Origin: Leifsonia shinshuensis
Lineage (GTDB): Bacteria > Actinomycetota > Actinomycetes > Actinomycetales > Microbacteriaceae
DNA length: 64,000 nucleotides
Reading direction: 5' to 3'
Assembly (NCBI RefSeq): GCF_031456835.1
Contig: NZ_JAVDVK010000001.1
Location: forward strand, 2,604,001-2,668,000
In this document: piece after piece, positions 8,725-17,164 of the stretch
Layout of the letters: each line of letters starts with the position of its first letter
How positions within the stretch are numbered: the first letter of the stretch is position 1
The notes under the pieces: model-generated
Told to the model about the DNA's origin: nothing
What the model saw: only the letters and a program-made list of their open reading frames with translations
The model's database searches: none
Program-made: the position numbers and the translations under genes

Positions 8725-9219
8725 ATGGACATGATCGATCGCGACACCCGTGAGCTCGGCACCGAGCCGCCGTTCGAGTGCTGGGAGGGCGGCCAGTCCG
8801 CGCTCACCATGGTGCTTCAGGACGCCCACCGAGAGGGGCTGAACCTCGACAAGGACACGGCGATCATCGCCGGCATCATCATGCGGTCCCGCTGGTTCGC
8901 GGCCGCGACCCGGAGCGCGCACCGCACCCCGGCCGGTTCGGTCGTCGCTGGAAACAGCCTGCCCGAGCTGTTCCGGCCCGGGATGCGCGTCGATCGAGTG
9001 AACGGGGACGAGCGCGGCGGCGAGGTGATGGCGGTCGATGTCACGAGGGATACGCTGCACATCGTCCAGGTCCAGTGGCCGACCGACGGCGGCGGCTACG
9101 TGGAATGGTGCGACCCGGAAGACCTCGTGCACGCGCTCGACCACGCCGCGCTCATCGACCGTTCGCGTATCCCCACGGGCGCCTCGGGACCGCGTCTGCG
9201 TCTGGTCGCGGAGCGCTGA
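8725..9219 (+). CDS. Conserved hypothetical protein
   Basis: A 164-aa soluble protein with no signal peptide or membrane segment. The N-terminal half is helical ('SALTMVLQDAHREGLNLDKDTAIIAGIIM'). The C-terminal half looks like a small beta domain ('GMRVDRVNGDERGGEVMAVD', then 'GGYVEWCDPEDLVHAL') that resembles a KOW/SH3-like fold at low confidence. ATG 8725 has an AGGCAGGA ribosome binding site. It is divergent from the giant surface protein and lies 56 bases before a small membrane protein, with which it may be cotranscribed. I do not recognise the family. Confidence 0.6.
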   Translation: MDMIDRDTRELGTEPPFECWEGGQSALTMVLQDAHREGLNLDKDTAIIAGIIMRSRWFAAATRSAHRTPAGSVVAGNSLPELFRPGMRVDRVNGDERGGEVMAVDVTRDTLHIVQVQWPTDGGGYVEWCDPEDLVHALDHAALIDRSRIPTGASGPRLRLVAER

Positions 9220-9275
9220 CTGTCGCGGGCGGGCTGCGCTGGCGAATGATGTCCTCAGAGAGAACAGGAAACGGC

Positions 9276-9491
9276 ATGCGCCGCACGAGCACGATCGACT
9301 CGGGCACCGCACTCGGCTGGCTCGCCACCGTCGTACTCTTTGCGACAGGGATCGGCCTCGCCCTGATCGGGCTGGTCATCGGGACGACAACGCTCCCCGA
9401 GATCGGTCTGATCGTCCTGCTGTTCGGGTGCTCCGCGGTCTGCCTGAGCGCTGGAGCGGCCGGCTCGTTCTTTCTGCTCCGACCGGCATGA
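9276..9491 (+). CDS. Small two-helix membrane protein
   Basis: A 71-aa protein. After a basic N-terminus ('MRRTS') come two hydrophobic helices, about residues 14-35 ('WLATVVLFATGIGLALIGLV') and 45-68 ('IGLIVLLFGCSAVCLSAG'). The start ATG 9276 is supported by an AGGAA box 5 bases upstream; ATG 9246 is in frame but lacks one. Size and topology are like the 64-aa protein at 46093, but the sequences are not clearly related. Function is unknown. Confidence 0.6.
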   Translation: MRRTSTIDSGTALGWLATVVLFATGIGLALIGLVIGTTTLPEIGLIVLLFGCSAVCLSAGAAGSFFLLRPA

Positions 9492-9538
9492 TGCCCAGAA
9501 CGCCCCCCTCCGACCGGCGCCAGACGGCGCTGACCCTG

Positions 9539-11392
9539 TCAGCCCGCCAGCGTCTGCTCGCACGCCAGCAGCGTCACTCCGGCGCTCCACGCGTGCGACA
9601 GCGTCAGCAGCATCCCCTTCGGCTGGAAGCACGCGGTCTGGTAGTACCGCTCGCTGACCATGCCGCGGTAGGCGTTGAAGTCGCCGTCCTCGCGCGCGAT
9701 GAACTGGCGGAAGCAGGCGAGGGTCTCCTCCGCCCGCTCCGCGTAGTGCGGGTCGCTGAGCGCGGCGGACAGCTCGCGCAGTTCGGCGGTGCAGACGAGG
9801 CCGTAGGCGTGCAGGTGCTGGTTCGACGGGGAGGCGTTGTCGGCTCCGCGCGTGCGGAAGCCGTAGGCGCCGAGCAGGGTGTGCTCCGGGAAGCGCACGT
9901 CGTACGTGTACCGGAAGGTCAGCATCCAATCGGCCGCGCGCCGTGCCAGGTCGAGCCAGTGCGCGTCGCCCGTCGCCCGGTGCAGCGCGACGTACGCCAT
10001 CACCGCGGCGTAGCCGTCCTCGGAGGTCGGTGCGAGGTCGACGTCCTCGGGCGCACCGTGGACGAACTCGCGGTGGACGAACTGCTCGTAGTAGCGGCCG
10101 GCCGCGAGGGCGGCAGGGAGGTACCGGTCGTCGCGATCGGCGGCTTCAACCAGAGCCGCGATCCAGGTGAGGCCGGAGGCGCCCGACCAGGACAGCACCT
10201 CGCCGGTCTCGGCGTGGTGGACCGACCCGAGGTTCCCGTCGGCACGCTGGCGGCCGACCATCACATTCAGGTTCGAGCGGAGGGCGTCCTCCCACCGGGG
10301 ATGCGGGTCCAGCGCCTGGGCGCGGAGGAGGAACAGCGTCGCCTCGCCGAGCGTGCGGGCGTGCAGGCCGCGCTTCAGCTCCGTCCAGCTCTGCGTCCAG
10401 CCGTGGTCGCGGTACCAGACGCCCCAGAACGTGCCCGACGGCGAGAGGTTCGCGCTGATGAAGTCGATCACGTGGCGCGCGGCGTCCGCCTCGGCGGGGC
10501 GGTCGGTGCGGAGACCGTGGGCGAGCAGCGCGTACGCCCACGGAATGCCGCTGACCCAGCCGACGTGCATGGCCTGGCGGTCGACGGTGAGGCCGTCGCG
10601 GCCGCTGACCTCGCGGTCGAAGCCGACCGTCTCCAGCAGCACGCCGGGGTCGGGGTCGTAGTGCCAGGTCAGCAGGCCGTCGGCGGTCAGGTCCGCCGCG
10701 GTCGCCACATCCACCCACGGCTGAAGGGGTGTGTCGGCGGCGGCCTCGGCGTGCAGGGCGCGCAGGATCGGGGCGTAGGCGTGACGGGACGCGTCGAGCG
10801 CGAAGACGCGCACCGACAGCTCCAGGGTCTCGCCGGGCGAGAAACGGTAGGTGGACACGTCGGCCGGGCGCGGACGCGCGTCGCCGTAGTAGGTGACCGG
10901 GTACTCGCGGTACGGGAAGCGGAGGCTCACGGTGGCGTCGCCCCAGGCGGCGTCGTGGGCGAGGCCGAGTCCCGTCAGCCCGAGCGCCGAGGTCTCGGCG
11001 GCGGCGAGCGCCACACCCCCGCGGCCCTCACCCGCCCAGGCGAACACGGCGGGCGTCGCCGCGCGGTCGGCGCGGAACTCCCACGTGTCGCTCACCAGGG
11101 CGTCGTGCTGCTCGGCGGTGTCGGCGCCGACCTCGAAGCGGGGGAAGGCGCGGGTGTTCTCGGCGGGGCGGTTCTCCCCGTAGAAGGCGCCGGGGATCAG
11201 CCACCACGGGTCGTCGGCGCCGTGGACCGGCGCCTCGACGAGCACCGAGCCGTCGGCCGCCTCATCGCCGGTGTATCGCACACGTACGGTGAGGCGCCAA
11301 CCGAGCTCGGCCTCCGTCCAGTCGAGGGCGACCTCGGCCGACGCCGCAGCGGCGCCGACCGCGGTCGCACAGACCTCCGGCCGCGCGCTCAC
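9539..11392 (-). CDS. Probable six-hairpin glycosidase, family unknown
   Basis: A 617-aa cytoplasmic protein. The first ~200 residues are a beta-rich domain ('PWWLIPGAFYGENRP', 'TVSLRFPYREYPV'). The rest is an alpha-helical repeat region typical of (alpha/alpha)6 glycosidases ('GVWYRDHGWTQSWTELKRG', 'WIAALVEAADRDDRY', 'EDGYAAVMAYVALHRATGD', 'TFRYTYDVRFPEHTLLGAYGF'). No catalytic residue can be named. GTG 11392 overlaps the stop of the GH38 gene (GTGA), so the two are translationally coupled and likely act on the same glycan. It ends the ROK-SIS-GH38 operon. It is an enzyme by fold and context only. Confidence 0.6.
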   Translation of the reverse strand: MSARPEVCATAVGAAAASAEVALDWTEAELGWRLTVRVRYTGDEAADGSVLVEAPVHGADDPWWLIPGAFYGENRPAENTRAFPRFEVGADTAEQHDALVSDTWEFRADRAATPAVFAWAGEGRGGVALAAAETSALGLTGLGLAHDAAWGDATVSLRFPYREYPVTYYGDARPRPADVSTYRFSPGETLELSVRVFALDASRHAYAPILRALHAEAAADTPLQPWVDVATAADLTADGLLTWHYDPDPGVLLETVGFDREVSGRDGLTVDRQAMHVGWVSGIPWAYALLAHGLRTDRPAEADAARHVIDFISANLSPSGTFWGVWYRDHGWTQSWTELKRGLHARTLGEATLFLLRAQALDPHPRWEDALRSNLNVMVGRQRADGNLGSVHHAETGEVLSWSGASGLTWIAALVEAADRDDRYLPAALAAGRYYEQFVHREFVHGAPEDVDLAPTSEDGYAAVMAYVALHRATGDAHWLDLARRAADWMLTFRYTYDVRFPEHTLLGAYGFRTRGADNASPSNQHLHAYGLVCTAELRELSAALSDPHYAERAEETLACFRQFIAREDGDFNAYRGMVSERYYQTACFQPKGMLLTLSHAWSAGVTLLACEQTLAG

Positions 11393-14172
11393 GGCAGCGG
11401 GCGCTCGATCAGGTCGACCTCCCGAACGGGCTGGGACGGGTCGGCCGGGACGACGAAGGTGCGCAGCTGCGAGGGGCCGAAGTCCTCCTCGATCGTCCGC
11501 CCGAGGAAGGGCAGCTCGATGCGCGACCGTCCGCCCTCGCCGCGGGTCTCGACGGCTCGCACGACGACGTCCGCGCCGCCGGGCGCATCCGTCTCGTCCT
11601 CCGTGCCCTTGAGCGCGGTCACCATGACCGCGTCGCCGCCGTCGCCCGCGAACGAGTTCACCGGGGGCAGGGCGCCATCGTGGAACGACTCCTGCATCGC
11701 GCGCACCGGGTTGCCGAGCACCAGGGCGCGGCGGATCGGGTCGGCCTCCCGCCAGTCGCCCGCGTGCGGCACCAGCTCGTAGCTGAACCGCTGCACGCCC
11801 TGGTCCTGGAACGAGTAGATGCCCTCGGGGTCGAGGAGCCGCGGGTCGTGCCACGAGTAGACGGGGCTGCGGACCGCGGTGACGCCGATGCTGGGCTGCT
11901 CGCCGTTGTCGGCGCCGCCGGGCGAGACGTCGTAGGCGTGCTTGTTCGTCGTGATGACGGTCATCCCCGCTGCGGCGCCGTCGACCGTCCCGGTCAGGTC
12001 GACCCACGACTGCGCGGGCTCCTCGGCGCCGTCGACCGGGCGCTCCAGGTGGCCGAACGGGATCTCGTAGGTCGCCGTCGGGTCCTCCAGCACCGTCGGG
12101 AAGCGCAGCTTCAGCAGGTGCGCCTGCTCCCGCCAGTCGAGCGTGACATTGACGCGCAGGACGGACGAGTCGTGGTCGAGGATGAGCTCCTCCACCAGGG
12201 TGGATGCTCCCCACTCACGCTCGACCCGCACCCGCGAACGCAGCGGGCCGGTCTCGCGGACCACGATCCGCTTCAGCGCCATGGTCGCGCCCGGCCAGGC
12301 GTACGAGATGACGCGGTGGCCCCACGTGTCGGTCGGGTCGTCGTTGATCTGGGTGTGCTGGGCGCCGTCGACGCCGGCCATCACATCCACACCGGTCGCC
12401 TTGACCAGGTACGACGAGATCCAGCCGGTCTCCTGATCGATGCGGATGCGGACGTGGTCGTTCTCGAGAGTGTCAGCGGTCACCGTCAGCGCGCTGGATG
12501 CGGCGCCCGGTCCCGCTCCGGGGCGCAGGCGGTAGAGGCGGTAGCCGAGAGCGGGCACGTCGGCGCGGAACACGACCGCGCCGCGCGAGACGTCGTCCGT
12601 CGTGGCGGTCGACTGCGAGTTCTGGAAGACGACCGGCTCGCCGTTCTCGTCGACCACGTGGACGCCGGCGCGCTGCGCGCCGTACTGGAAGTCCACATCC
12701 ACGGACACCGGCCAGGGGTGCGGGTTGAAGACGAGGACCGGCTGAGTGCCGTCCTCGCGGTCGACCTGCACCTGGCGGGCGATGATGTTGTGCGCCCGTG
12801 TGATGATCCGCTTCGAGATCGCGACGGCCTCGCCGAGCTGGTCGCGCGCGTCGTCGTAGGACGGCTCGATCGCCGAGCCGGGCAGGATGTCGTGGAACTG
12901 GTTGAAGAGCACCTGCTTCCAGGCGGTCTCCAACTGCTCGCGCGGGTAGTCGACGCCGTCGCTCGCGGCGACGACCGCCGCCCAGCGCTCCGCGTTCAGC
13001 ACCGCGAACTGCGCGCGGCGCTGCCAGGCCTTGATGCCGGAGTGCGCCGAGTAGCAGCCCGGCGCGTGATGCTGCAGGTCGTCGCGGCGCACGGGGAGCG
13101 TGTCGAGGAACGCCTCGCCGCGCCCGAGCACCTCGTCGAAGTACGTGCGCGGTGAGGACATCGTCATCCTTCCGAAGGAGCCCATGCGGTCGTAGCGGTG
13201 GATCGACTCGATGTTCGCGATCGTCGGGCCGCCGCCGTGGTTGCCCACGCCGTAGAAGACCATCGCGGTCGCGTTCTCGCCGAAGCCGACCGTGCGGTCG
13301 AGGGAGGCGAGCGCCTTCTCGGTCTGGCCGTCCACCGACCCGGGCGGGCTGCAGTACTCGAACGGGATGCGGTACGCCAGCACGCGGGAGCCGTCGGGCG
13401 CCTCCCACCAGAACAGGCTGGGCGCGAGGTCGGACTCGTGCGGGCCGGGGCGCAGGAACGTGTACGAGTCCATCCCCTGGCCGCGCAGGATCTGCGGGAG
13501 CATCGCATTGTGGCCGAACGGGTCCACGTTCATGCCGACGGTCGACGGCATCCCGAAGCGCGACTCGAGGTAGCGCTGGCCGTAGAGGCCCTGGCGCACG
13601 AAGCTCTCGCCCATCGGCATGTTGTTGTCGGGCTCGACCCACCAGCCGCCGACGTTCACCCAGCGGCCCTCGGCCACACGGCGCTTGATCTGCTCGAACA
13701 GCTCGGGATCGGACTCCTCCACCCAGCTGAGCAGCACGATCTGGTCGCAGGTGAAGACGAAGTCGGGGTACTCCTCCATGCGGTGGATGGCCGACCAGAA
13801 GGTGGCGCGCGCCTCCTGGTAGCCCTCCTGCCAGGGCCACAGCCACACCGGGTCGAGGTGGGCGTTGCCGATCATGTGGAGGGTGCGCTGCGGCGTCGCG
13901 GTCGGGCGCTTCGCCGGCGGGAGGTCGCGGGGCTGGGTGCCGGCGGGGGCGTTCGCGACGGGGGCCTTGCCGCCCGCGTCGGGGTCGGCCGTCTCACCGG
14001 TCTCGCCGGCTACCTCGGCGCCGGATGCGCTCTCGCGCTGCTCCTGCGCCGCATCCACCGCGAACTTCTCCGGAGTCTCCGGGCCGACGCGGACGGCGTC
14101 GACCGCTCGTGCCGCGTCGTCCGTCTCCGTGCGCGCTCCGGCGTCGGTGCCCGGCGTGTGCGGGGTGGTCAC
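11389..14172 (-). CDS. GH38 alpha-mannosidase-family enzyme
   Basis: A 927-aa protein. After a ~100-residue low-complexity acidic N-terminus, the GH38 catalytic domain begins with the zinc-binding 'HMIGNAHLDPVWLWPW'. 'GGWWVEPDNNMPMGES' and 'MNVDPFGHNAMLPQIL' (the Asp of VDPFGH is the expected nucleophile) follow, then 'YGVGNHGGGPT'. The C-terminal beta domains start near 'VFNPHPWPVSVDVD'. GH38 enzymes hydrolyse alpha-mannosides, retaining configuration, with Zn2+. No signal peptide is seen, so it should act in the cytoplasm on imported oligosaccharides. GTG 14172 overlaps the SIS gene stop (GTGA). The exact linkage specificity is not predictable. Confidence 0.85.
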   Translation of the reverse strand: MTTPHTPGTDAGARTETDDAARAVDAVRVGPETPEKFAVDAAQEQRESASGAEVAGETGETADPDAGGKAPVANAPAGTQPRDLPPAKRPTATPQRTLHMIGNAHLDPVWLWPWQEGYQEARATFWSAIHRMEEYPDFVFTCDQIVLLSWVEESDPELFEQIKRRVAEGRWVNVGGWWVEPDNNMPMGESFVRQGLYGQRYLESRFGMPSTVGMNVDPFGHNAMLPQILRGQGMDSYTFLRPGPHESDLAPSLFWWEAPDGSRVLAYRIPFEYCSPPGSVDGQTEKALASLDRTVGFGENATAMVFYGVGNHGGGPTIANIESIHRYDRMGSFGRMTMSSPRTYFDEVLGRGEAFLDTLPVRRDDLQHHAPGCYSAHSGIKAWQRRAQFAVLNAERWAAVVAASDGVDYPREQLETAWKQVLFNQFHDILPGSAIEPSYDDARDQLGEAVAISKRIITRAHNIIARQVQVDREDGTQPVLVFNPHPWPVSVDVDFQYGAQRAGVHVVDENGEPVVFQNSQSTATTDDVSRGAVVFRADVPALGYRLYRLRPGAGPGAASSALTVTADTLENDHVRIRIDQETGWISSYLVKATGVDVMAGVDGAQHTQINDDPTDTWGHRVISYAWPGATMALKRIVVRETGPLRSRVRVEREWGASTLVEELILDHDSSVLRVNVTLDWREQAHLLKLRFPTVLEDPTATYEIPFGHLERPVDGAEEPAQSWVDLTGTVDGAAAGMTVITTNKHAYDVSPGGADNGEQPSIGVTAVRSPVYSWHDPRLLDPEGIYSFQDQGVQRFSYELVPHAGDWREADPIRRALVLGNPVRAMQESFHDGALPPVNSFAGDGGDAVMVTALKGTEDETDAPGGADVVVRAVETRGEGGRSRIELPFLGRTIEEDFGPSQLRTFVVPADPSQPVREVDLIERPLP

Positions 14173-14753
14173 AGTGCGTACTCCTCGTCGCCGTCGGCCC
14201 ACGCATCCACGATCTCGGAGAGCACGTGGAGCATGAACGTGTGGAATTCCTGGATCCTCGGGGTGGTCGTGGACGGGCTCAGCAGCGCGTAGTCGGCGAA
14301 CTCCCGCGCGGGACCGCCGTCGCCCCCGCCGAACAGCAGGGTCGTCGCGCCGGCCGCCTTCGCGGCTTCGAGCGCTGAGACGATGTTCGCACTCCGTCCG
14401 CTCGTCGTGAAAGCGGCGACCACGTCGCCCGGGCGTGCGAGGCCCGCGACCTGCCGAGCGAACACGTCGTCGTAGGAGTAGTCGTTGGCGATGCACGTCA
14501 TCGTGGTCGGGTCGGTGCTCAGCGTGACAGCGCCCAGCGGCCGCCGGTCGCGCTTGTAGTGGCCGATGATCTCGCCGGTGAAGTGCTGGGCGTCCGCAGC
14601 GCTGCCGCCGTTGCCGAAGGTGTACAGGATGCCGCGCTCGGCGAACGCGTCGCAGAGCACCTTCCCGACCTCACGCAGCGCGGGCAGCAGGGCCTCGCCC
14701 TTCTCGGCGACCTGGATGTGAGCCTCCAGCTGCTGTCGCATCCACTCAGCCAC
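14169..14753 (-). CDS. SIS-domain sugar-phosphate isomerase (GmhA/DiaA-like)
   Basis: A 194-aa single SIS-domain protein. 'FGNGGSAADAQHFTGEIIGHY' is the phosphosugar loop typical of GmhA/DiaA, and 'AFTTSGRSANIVSALEAAKAAGA' is the second binding segment. Known relatives isomerise sedoheptulose 7-phosphate or bind DnaA; in a glycosidase operon an aldose/ketose-phosphate isomerase role is more likely. The GTG start at 14753 has a good GGGAGG ribosome binding site and overlaps the ROK stop; ATG 14741 is a weaker alternative. Confidence 0.78.
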   Translation of the reverse strand: MAEWMRQQLEAHIQVAEKGEALLPALREVGKVLCDAFAERGILYTFGNGGSAADAQHFTGEIIGHYKRDRRPLGAVTLSTDPTTMTCIANDYSYDDVFARQVAGLARPGDVVAAFTTSGRSANIVSALEAAKAAGATTLLFGGGDGGPAREFADYALLSPSTTTPRIQEFHTFMLHVLSEIVDAWADGDEEYAL

Positions 14754-15750
14754 GGGGGCCTCCCTTCGGTGCTCCGGCGATCGCGCCCTCGAGCTGGTCC
14801 AGACGGTCGAAGGCGACCGCGCCGGCGCCGACGACGCAGACGACGTCGCCGAGCGCGGCGAGCACCACGGTGGATGCGGCGGCTGCGGGCGCCATCGCGG
14901 CGGCGGCCACCCGCTCGCGCACCGGCACGAGCAGGGCGTCACCGGAGCGGGTCACTCCGCCGCCGAGGACGACGAGGTCGGGCTCGAAGACGTTGACGAG
15001 GTCGGTGAGGGCGGTGGCGAGCACGTCGATCGTCTCCTCCCACAGCTCCGAGGCGAGCGGGTCGCCGTCGGCCGCGGCCGCGACGACGTCCTCGGCGTGG
15101 ACGACGGGCAGCTGCGCGAGCGACGAGCCCTGCCCGCGCTCGGCGACGGCCTCGCGGGCGCGGAGGGCGATCGAGGTGCCGGAGGCGTAGCCCTCCAGGC
15201 ACCCGCGCCGGCCGCACAGGCAGGGGCGCCCGCCGGTGCGGACCATGACGTGACCGAACTCGCCGCCGTTGCCGGCCGCGCCGCGGTGCAGGCGGCCGTC
15301 GATGACGGCCCCTCCGCCGATGCCGGTCGAGATCGTCAGGTAGACCATGGTGTCGGCGTCGCGGGCGGCTCCGTAGCGGAACTCGCCGAGAGCGCCGGCC
15401 GTCGCGTCGTTCTCGAGCACGGCGGGAACGCCGAACTCGCGCTCAGCGAGCTCCACGATCGGCAGGTCGATCCAGCCGGGGAGGTGCAGCGGGCCGGTCA
15501 GGACGCCGGCCTTCGCGTCGAGCGGACCGCCGCACGAGATGCCGACGGCCTCGATCGCAAGACCGGACTCGGCGATGGCGCGCTGCCCCATGGCGAAGAG
15601 TCTGGGAACGATTACACCCGGACCCTCTTCACGACGCGTGGGTTCGACGGTGAGTGCGTGGGTTCGTCCATCCTCCGTGACGACACCGACAGCGAGCTTG
15701 GTGCCGCCGATGTCGAGTGAGAGGACGGCGCGGAGGCCGTTTGCCATCAT
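14746..15750 (-). CDS. ROK-family sugar kinase
   Basis: A 334-aa protein with the ROK signature: ATP-binding 'LSLDIGGTKLAVGVV' near the N-terminus, 'ENDATAGALGEFRYGAA', 'YLTISTGIGGGAVIDG', and the zinc site 'CLCGRRGCLEGYAS'. There is no N-terminal helix-turn-helix, so it is a kinase and not a ROK repressor. Likely substrate: a free hexose or N-acyl-hexosamine released by the downstream glycosidases. It is the first gene of a four-gene operon (ROK, SIS, GH38, glycosidase). A GGAAGG box precedes two consecutive ATGs (15750, 15747). A TGGGAACGAT operator-like palindrome lies 43 bases upstream and a related site lies inside the coding region at 15604. Confidence 0.85.
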   Translation of the reverse strand: MMANGLRAVLSLDIGGTKLAVGVVTEDGRTHALTVEPTRREEGPGVIVPRLFAMGQRAIAESGLAIEAVGISCGGPLDAKAGVLTGPLHLPGWIDLPIVELAEREFGVPAVLENDATAGALGEFRYGAARDADTMVYLTISTGIGGGAVIDGRLHRGAAGNGGEFGHVMVRTGGRPCLCGRRGCLEGYASGTSIALRAREAVAERGQGSSLAQLPVVHAEDVVAAAADGDPLASELWEETIDVLATALTDLVNVFEPDLVVLGGGVTRSGDALLVPVRERVAAAAMAPAAAASTVVLAALGDVVCVVGAGAVAFDRLDQLEGAIAGAPKGGPRG

Positions 15751-15792
15751 GTCCTTCCGAGGGTGCACGACCGCGCCTTCGTCGGCGGATCG

Positions 15793-15810
15793 TGTGGGAT
15801 CGTTCCCACA
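15793..15810. promoter_or_regulatory. LacI-type operator-like palindrome before the ROK operon
   Basis: TGTGGGATCGTTCCCACA is palindromic at 16 of 18 positions with a central CG, the usual layout of LacI/GalR-family operators. Related sites are TGGGAACGATTACA at 15604 (in the ROK coding start) and TGGGAACGATTGCA at 40446. No LacI-family gene is in the window, so the repressor must be encoded elsewhere. Confidence 0.55.
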
Positions 15811-15890
15811 GATACTAGGCCGACGCGGGCGGGCGGGTCAACATGGGGCGTTCGTCTCCGGACGCCAGAAGCGCCCGGCGGCCTGCCTCG

Positions 15891-15947
15891 CGAGTGGTGA
15901 CATGACGTCCGAATTCGGGGCGGATTCGCGCATCCACTCACCGGTCG
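15891..15947. repeat. 57-bp palindrome-ended element, copy 1 (intergenic)
   Basis: It begins CGAGTGGTGA, ends TCACCGGTCG, and carries the shared core GGATTCGCGCATCCACTCAC. It is 57 bp, like the other three copies. It lies in the 416-base gap 15751-16166 between the ROK operon and the ArsR gene, 112 bases from copy 2. That gap otherwise holds only the operator-like palindrome, a very GC-rich stretch (about 15950-16055) and the ArsR promoter region. Confidence 0.85.
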
Positions 15948-16059
15948 ATCGCGGGGAGGGCGGGCGGGCGGGCGCGTGCGTGCCGTCGGCGTTGCGCCCA
16001 CGCGGGCGCGCCCCGCCGCGTCGGCGCGACGCGCGCGTTGCGGTGGCGGCGCCGCCCCG

Positions 16060-16116
16060 CGAGTGGTGACATGACGTCCGAATTCGTCGCGGATTCGCGC
16101 ATCCACTCACGACTCG
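16060..16116. repeat. 57-bp palindrome-ended element, copy 2 (intergenic)
   Basis: It begins CGAGTGGTGA and ends TCACGACTCG (9 of 10 positions are complementary). It matches copy 1 at nearly every position. If read on the minus strand it would encode a peptide containing 'WMRESATNSDVMS', parallel to the peptides the genic copies encode, but no gene covers it. Confidence 0.85.
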
Positions 16117-16157
16117 ATGCGGACGGGGGTTGTGCGGGGCGGAGTGCGGCGCTAACG

Positions 16158-16175
16158 TACAACCAAATGGTTGTA
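16158..16175. promoter_or_regulatory. ArsR-type operator overlapping a start codon
   Basis: TACAACCAAATGGTTGTA is an 8-2-8 palindrome that contains the ATG at 16167 of the ArsR-family gene. A TAACGT -10-like box is at 16153-16158. This fits negative autoregulation by the ArsR protein, with the transcript starting at or near the start codon. Confidence 0.65.
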
Positions 16176-16505
16176 GATGAGATGACGGACGCCGAAGTCG
16201 ATCGGCTCTTCCACGCGCTGGCGGATGCGACGCGACGGGACATCGTCGCGCGGTCGCTGGAGGGCGAGCACTCCGTGAGCGAGCTCGCGGAGCGGTACGA
16301 CATGAGCTTCGCGGCCGTGCAGAAGCACGTGGCGGTGCTCGAGCGCGCCGGACTCGTGCGCAAGCGGGCGCGCGGACGGGAGCGGGTCGTCTCCGGCGAC
16401 CCGGAGACCATCCGCCGTGCGTCGCGGCTGCTCGACGAGTACGAGGCGATCTGGCGGCGGCGGGATGCGGCGATCGAGGGGATCCTCGCCGCGGACCGCC
16501 GCTGA
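16167..16505 (+). CDS. ArsR-family transcriptional regulator
   Basis: A 112-aa winged-helix protein. 'LFHALADATRRDIVARSLEGEHSV' followed by 'SELAERYDMSFAAVQKHVAVLERAGLVRK' is the ArsR helix-turn-helix of the metal-independent subgroup that pairs with SRPBCC proteins; no metal-binding cysteine is present. ATG 16167 lies inside a palindromic operator, and ATG 16182 is an in-frame alternative. The SRPBCC gene follows 70 bases later in the same orientation, so the pair forms a small regulated operon. Confidence 0.85.
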   Translation: MVVDEMTDAEVDRLFHALADATRRDIVARSLEGEHSVSELAERYDMSFAAVQKHVAVLERAGLVRKRARGRERVVSGDPETIRRASRLLDEYEAIWRRRDAAIEGILAADRR

Positions 16506-16575
16506 CGACGCGGCCCGCCGCATCCATCGACGACGACCGGAACCACCCGCACCACCAACCAGAGAGGAGCGGCCG

Positions 16576-17058
16576 ATGACCTTCATCGAGTCGACCAAGG
16601 ATGTGGGCGCGCTGACGCTCACGTTCGTCACCGAGTACGACGCCCCGCGCGAGCGAGTGTGGCAACTGTGGTCCGATCCGCGGCAGCTGGAGCGCTGGTG
16701 GGGTCCGCCGGAGTGGCCGGCCACCTTCGACACGTTCGAGTTCGAGCCGGCGGGACGCGCGGCGTACTACATGACCGGACCCGACGGCACGAAGGCCCAC
16801 GGCTGGTGGCGCTTCGCCGAGATCGACGCCCCCGAACGGATCGAGCTGGATGACGGCTTCGCCGACGACAACGGCAACCCGATGCCTGGCGAGCCGGTGC
16901 GCATGGTGACCACGTTCGAAGAGCGGGACGGGCGCACGCGCATGACGCAGCTGGTGCGCTTCGCATCGGCCGCCCAGCTGGAGGAGATGCTCGCGATCGA
17001 CATGGAGGAGGGCATGCGCGAGGCCCTCACCCAGGTCGACGCCCTCCTCGCCGCCTGA
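16576..17058 (+). CDS. SRPBCC (AHSA1-like) domain protein
   Basis: A 160-aa single-domain protein. 'VTEYDAPRERVWQLWSDPRQLERWWGPP' is the hallmark start of AHSA1/START-like folds, and 'MTTFEERDGRTRMTQLVRF' and the C-terminal helix 'GMREALTQVDALLA' complete it. The fold binds hydrophobic ligands; the ligand is unknown. It has an AGGAG ribosome binding site and a typical ArsR-SRPBCC gene pairing. Confidence 0.82.
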   Translation: MTFIESTKDVGALTLTFVTEYDAPRERVWQLWSDPRQLERWWGPPEWPATFDTFEFEPAGRAAYYMTGPDGTKAHGWWRFAEIDAPERIELDDGFADDNGNPMPGEPVRMVTTFEERDGRTRMTQLVRFASAAQLEEMLAIDMEEGMREALTQVDALLAA

Positions 17059-17072
17059 CCTCCTCGCCGGCG

Positions 17073-17146
17073 CCCCCCGTCGAGTACACGAAAAGTGCAC
17101 GCTTTTCGCCTGGAGAGCGTGCACTTTTCGTGTACTCGACGGGGGG
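17073..17146. terminator. 31-bp perfect hairpin, repeat-family member
   Basis: The arms 17073-17103 and 17116-17146 are perfectly complementary over 31 bp, with a 12-base loop. The inner part (GTCGAGTACACG...AAGTGCACGC) recurs at 63676-63741. Lying between convergent genes, it can end both transcripts. Length and recurrence suggest a mobile or amplified intergenic palindrome and not an ordinary terminator. Confidence 0.7.
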
Positions 17147-17164
17147 CAGGAACCGATGGTGGGG

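Noticed and set aside
15950..16055. Possible small gene or RNA between the two 57-bp copies
   Set aside because: The stretch is extremely GC-rich with no start and ribosome binding site pair, no conserved peptide and no clear RNA fold.
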